A stretch of 64,000 nucleotides of DNA from contig JAVLRN010000001.1 of assembly GCA_032821775.1 (NCBI GenBank), positions 1,426,001 to 1,490,000 of the forward strand, read 5' to 3'. The position numbers were made by a program, and so were the translations under genes. The notes below the pieces were generated by a model. It was given only the letters and a program-made list of their open reading frames with translations, made no database searches and was not told the DNA's origin. How positions within the stretch are numbered: position 1 is the stretch's first letter; every line of letters starts with the position of its first letter. This DNA comes from Sanguinoderma infundibulare (taxonomy: Eukaryota > Basidiomycota > Agaricomycetes > Polyporales > Polyporaceae). Positions 62,544-64,000 of the stretch are shown one piece after another.

Positions 62544-62596
62544 TGCCTGGTCTCCCGTAACCGCACAAACTGCTGCTATATAGCGGAGACCAGGCA
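62544..62596. repeat. Inverted repeat, perfect 12-bp arms
   Basis: Arms TGCCTGGTCTCC (62544-62555) and GGAGACCAGGCA (62585-62596) with a 29-nt loop, about 34 nt upstream of the TATA-like sequence of the thioesterase gene. A dyad of this length is unlikely by chance in a 400-nt region. It may be a transcription-factor site or a hairpin. Confidence 0.65.
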
Positions 62597-62629
62597 CGCT
62601 GCGGACTAGGACGGGACGTCAAGCCTGGA

Positions 62630-62637
62630 TTTATAAG
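62630..62637 (+). promoter_or_regulatory. TATA-like element of the thioesterase gene
   Basis: Reads TTTATAAG, about 81 nt upstream of the ATG at 62718, just downstream of the 12-bp inverted repeat. Placement suits a fungal core promoter with a short leader. Confidence 0.45.
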
Positions 62638-62717
62638 AGCTCGTCGCTGTGAGACAAATTCACGCTGTTTCACTGTGTACAGCCCACTGGACTTCTTCTC
62701 TCGTCTTTCTCCTCGCA

Positions 62718-64000
62718 ATGGCCGCCGCCGACACCCACGAACAGATTTCCGAGGCCCTGGAGGTTGAGCAACTCGACGTGAACCTTTTCCGGTCCAAGAC
62801 TCTGTACCTTCCCGTCCTGGCGAGGGGCGTGTTTGGGGGCCAGGTCATCTCGCAGGCACTGGTGTCCGCTACGAACAGCGTAGACTCGGCATATTACTTG
62901 CACGTACGTCCCTGACGCGCCTCTCTTGGCATAACATCATAACGTATCGCTAAATCGCGACACCGCCAGTCCCTCCATGTGAGTGGCCGCCTTCCTTCCG
63001 TCGTTACGGCCGAAGACTGAAGCCATGGATGCGCACAGTGCTACTTCCTCCTCAGCGCCTCCGCCGCCGTCCCCATCCTCTACCATGTCGACCGCGTGCG
63101 CGACGGCCGCTCCTACGTGACGCGCGCAGTGCGCGCCGTGCAGCGCGGCCGCACCATCTTCACGATGATGTGCTCGTTCCAAATCCCGGAGCCCCGCCAG
63201 CCGACGTTCCAGTTCCCCATGCCGCACGACGTCCCCGCACCAGACGCCTGCGACAGCATCGACGCGGTCTACAAGAAGGCCCTGGACGAGGCGGTCGACA
63301 ATAAGGTCAAGGAGTTTTGGCGCGTCACCTTGGAGGTAAGCGTTCCCATTTCATCACGCGTAAAGGAAGTGTTCGCAGACGCCAAGATGTCGTACCTCCC
63401 GGGCAGGAGCGTGCGCAGAGCCCTATCGAGGTGAAGCTCGCGGGGGTGCGAGAGCCCAAGGACGGGACTCCCATCTTCATGTACTGGCACAAGGCGAGGA
63501 ACACGCCGAAGCGCTATGATCCCGCCTTCCAGAAGGTATGCCCTCTCCACCGCAGTCCTTCTATGTTCAGCATTGGCTAATCCACCGTGTAGTGCATCCT
63601 GAGTTATCTCTCAGATTCCCAGTTGTGAGTGGCCTCATTATTTTGTCTTGCGTCCAAGTGCTGACGGTCTTCCTGGCGTTTCATAATAGCATCTCCGGAA
63701 TCCGTCGCACGCTTGCCATCCTTAACCGAGGGAGCGGATCTGACGCAAAGGTCGTCATGCAGGTATGTCTTTCTCACCTTTCTTCATGTGGTTCACCAAG
63801 CCGACTCCATTCGTAGACGTCTCTGGACCACAACATCATCTTCTACGAGTGGGTGCTTACAATGCTATCTTCACTGATGTCATGTCTGACGGAAAGCAGC
63901 GACGATTTTGACTGTGGAGACTGGATGCTCTATGTGGTATGTGGTAGATACGTCTATCTGTCTTTGCTTTGATTGACACATCACAGGTCATCAGCGAACG
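62718..64000 (+). CDS. TES1: Acyl-CoA thioesterase II, TesB/TES1 type (3' end beyond window)
   Basis: Hydrolyses fatty acyl-CoA to free acid and CoA, in fungi usually in peroxisomes with beta-oxidation. Visible exons are 62718-62903, 62970-62978 (9 nt), 63039-63335, 63407-63535, 63593-63624, 63690-63762, 63817-63848, 63900-63936 and 63987 to the edge. The first hot-dog repeat shows GVFGGQVISQALVSAT, SLHCYFLLSAS, VDRVRDGRSYVTRAVRAVQ and TIFTMMCSFQ. The second starts with SPIEVKLAGV and shows ILSYLSDSQF, then TSLDHNIIFYD with the Asp-His pair of the TesB active site, then DWMLYVVISER. The acceptor at 63407 is needed to keep the frame; an earlier CAG (63376-63378) does not. The C-terminus, where a peroxisomal SKL-like signal would lie, is outside the window. 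Confidence 0.92.

Larger units (their letters stand above)
62315..62717. other. Intergenic with inverted repeats, thioesterase promoter
   Basis: A 403-nt spacer between RAD14 and the thioesterase gene. It holds two inverted repeats and a TATA-like sequence, listed separately, and one CCTCGG hexamer near 62,343. Confidence 0.45.

Noticed and set aside
63336..63406. Apparent frameshift in the thioesterase gene after FWRVTLE
   Set aside because: The nearest CAG acceptor breaks the frame, but the acceptor ending at 63406 gives a 71-nt phase-0 intron and restores the family sequence.

Overview
This window is nuclear DNA of a filamentous basidiomycete, most likely an Agaricomycete and possibly a polypore. 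The evidence is the intron density (up to 16 exons in a 2.8 kb gene), introns of mostly 45-70 nt with GTRNGY donors, high GC, short intergenic spaces with pyrimidine-rich leaders, and protein families typical of mushroom genomes. All exon coordinates were derived by hand by following the reading frame across GT-AG (rarely GC-AG) junctions. No mobile element, tRNA, rRNA or CRISPR array was recognised.

Layout, left to right: the 3' end of an unknown gene (1-236, +); a 14-TM-type MFS drug exporter (1508-4324, +); a choline/ethanolamine kinase (6170-7904, +); a tandem CCCH zinc-finger mRNA-decay protein of the TIS11 type (8960-11510, -); a 3.4 kb stretch with no recognisable gene; a first BLM10/PA200 proteasome activator (14945-22737, -); two mitochondrial proteins in tandem, a chalcone-isomerase-fold AIM18-like protein (23066-24125, +) and TIM21 (24435-25772, +); V-ATPase subunit F (25963-26531, -); an ecdysoneless/SGT1 protein (26778-29826, +); a secreted modular glycine-rich protein (29961-31281, -); a RING-finger protein (32140-33783, +); an intronless 714-aa unknown (34205-36349, -); translin-associated factor X (36719-37828, -); a HIT-fold hydrolase (38284-39323, +); a second, diverged BLM10/PA200 (39569-48031, -); an RXT2-like putative HDAC-complex subunit (48439-49548, -); a 1615-aa low-complexity protein (49920-55024, +); succinyl-CoA ligase beta (55252-56949, -); a DinB-like protein (57464-58311, +); class I histone deacetylase RPD3 (58627-60881, +); XPA/RAD14 (61153-62314, +); and a peroxisomal-type acyl-CoA thioesterase running off the right edge (62718-64000, +).

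Most genes are housekeeping genes that do not form a biosynthetic cluster. Several share processes: AIM18-like, TIM21 and LSC2 act in mitochondria, RPD3 and the RXT2-like protein may belong to one Rpd3L-type complex, and the two BLM10 genes belong to proteasome biology.

The most unusual features are (i) two full-length BLM10 paralogues about 17 kb apart, both ending in Ser-Tyr-Tyr-Ala with the last tyrosine codon split by a final intron; (ii) a secreted repeat protein whose repeats are separate exons, all flanked by phase-1 introns, with dibasic sites before two repeats; (iii) two GC-AG introns in the TRAX gene; and (iv) several very small exons (9-24 nt), some of which carry zinc-ligand residues.
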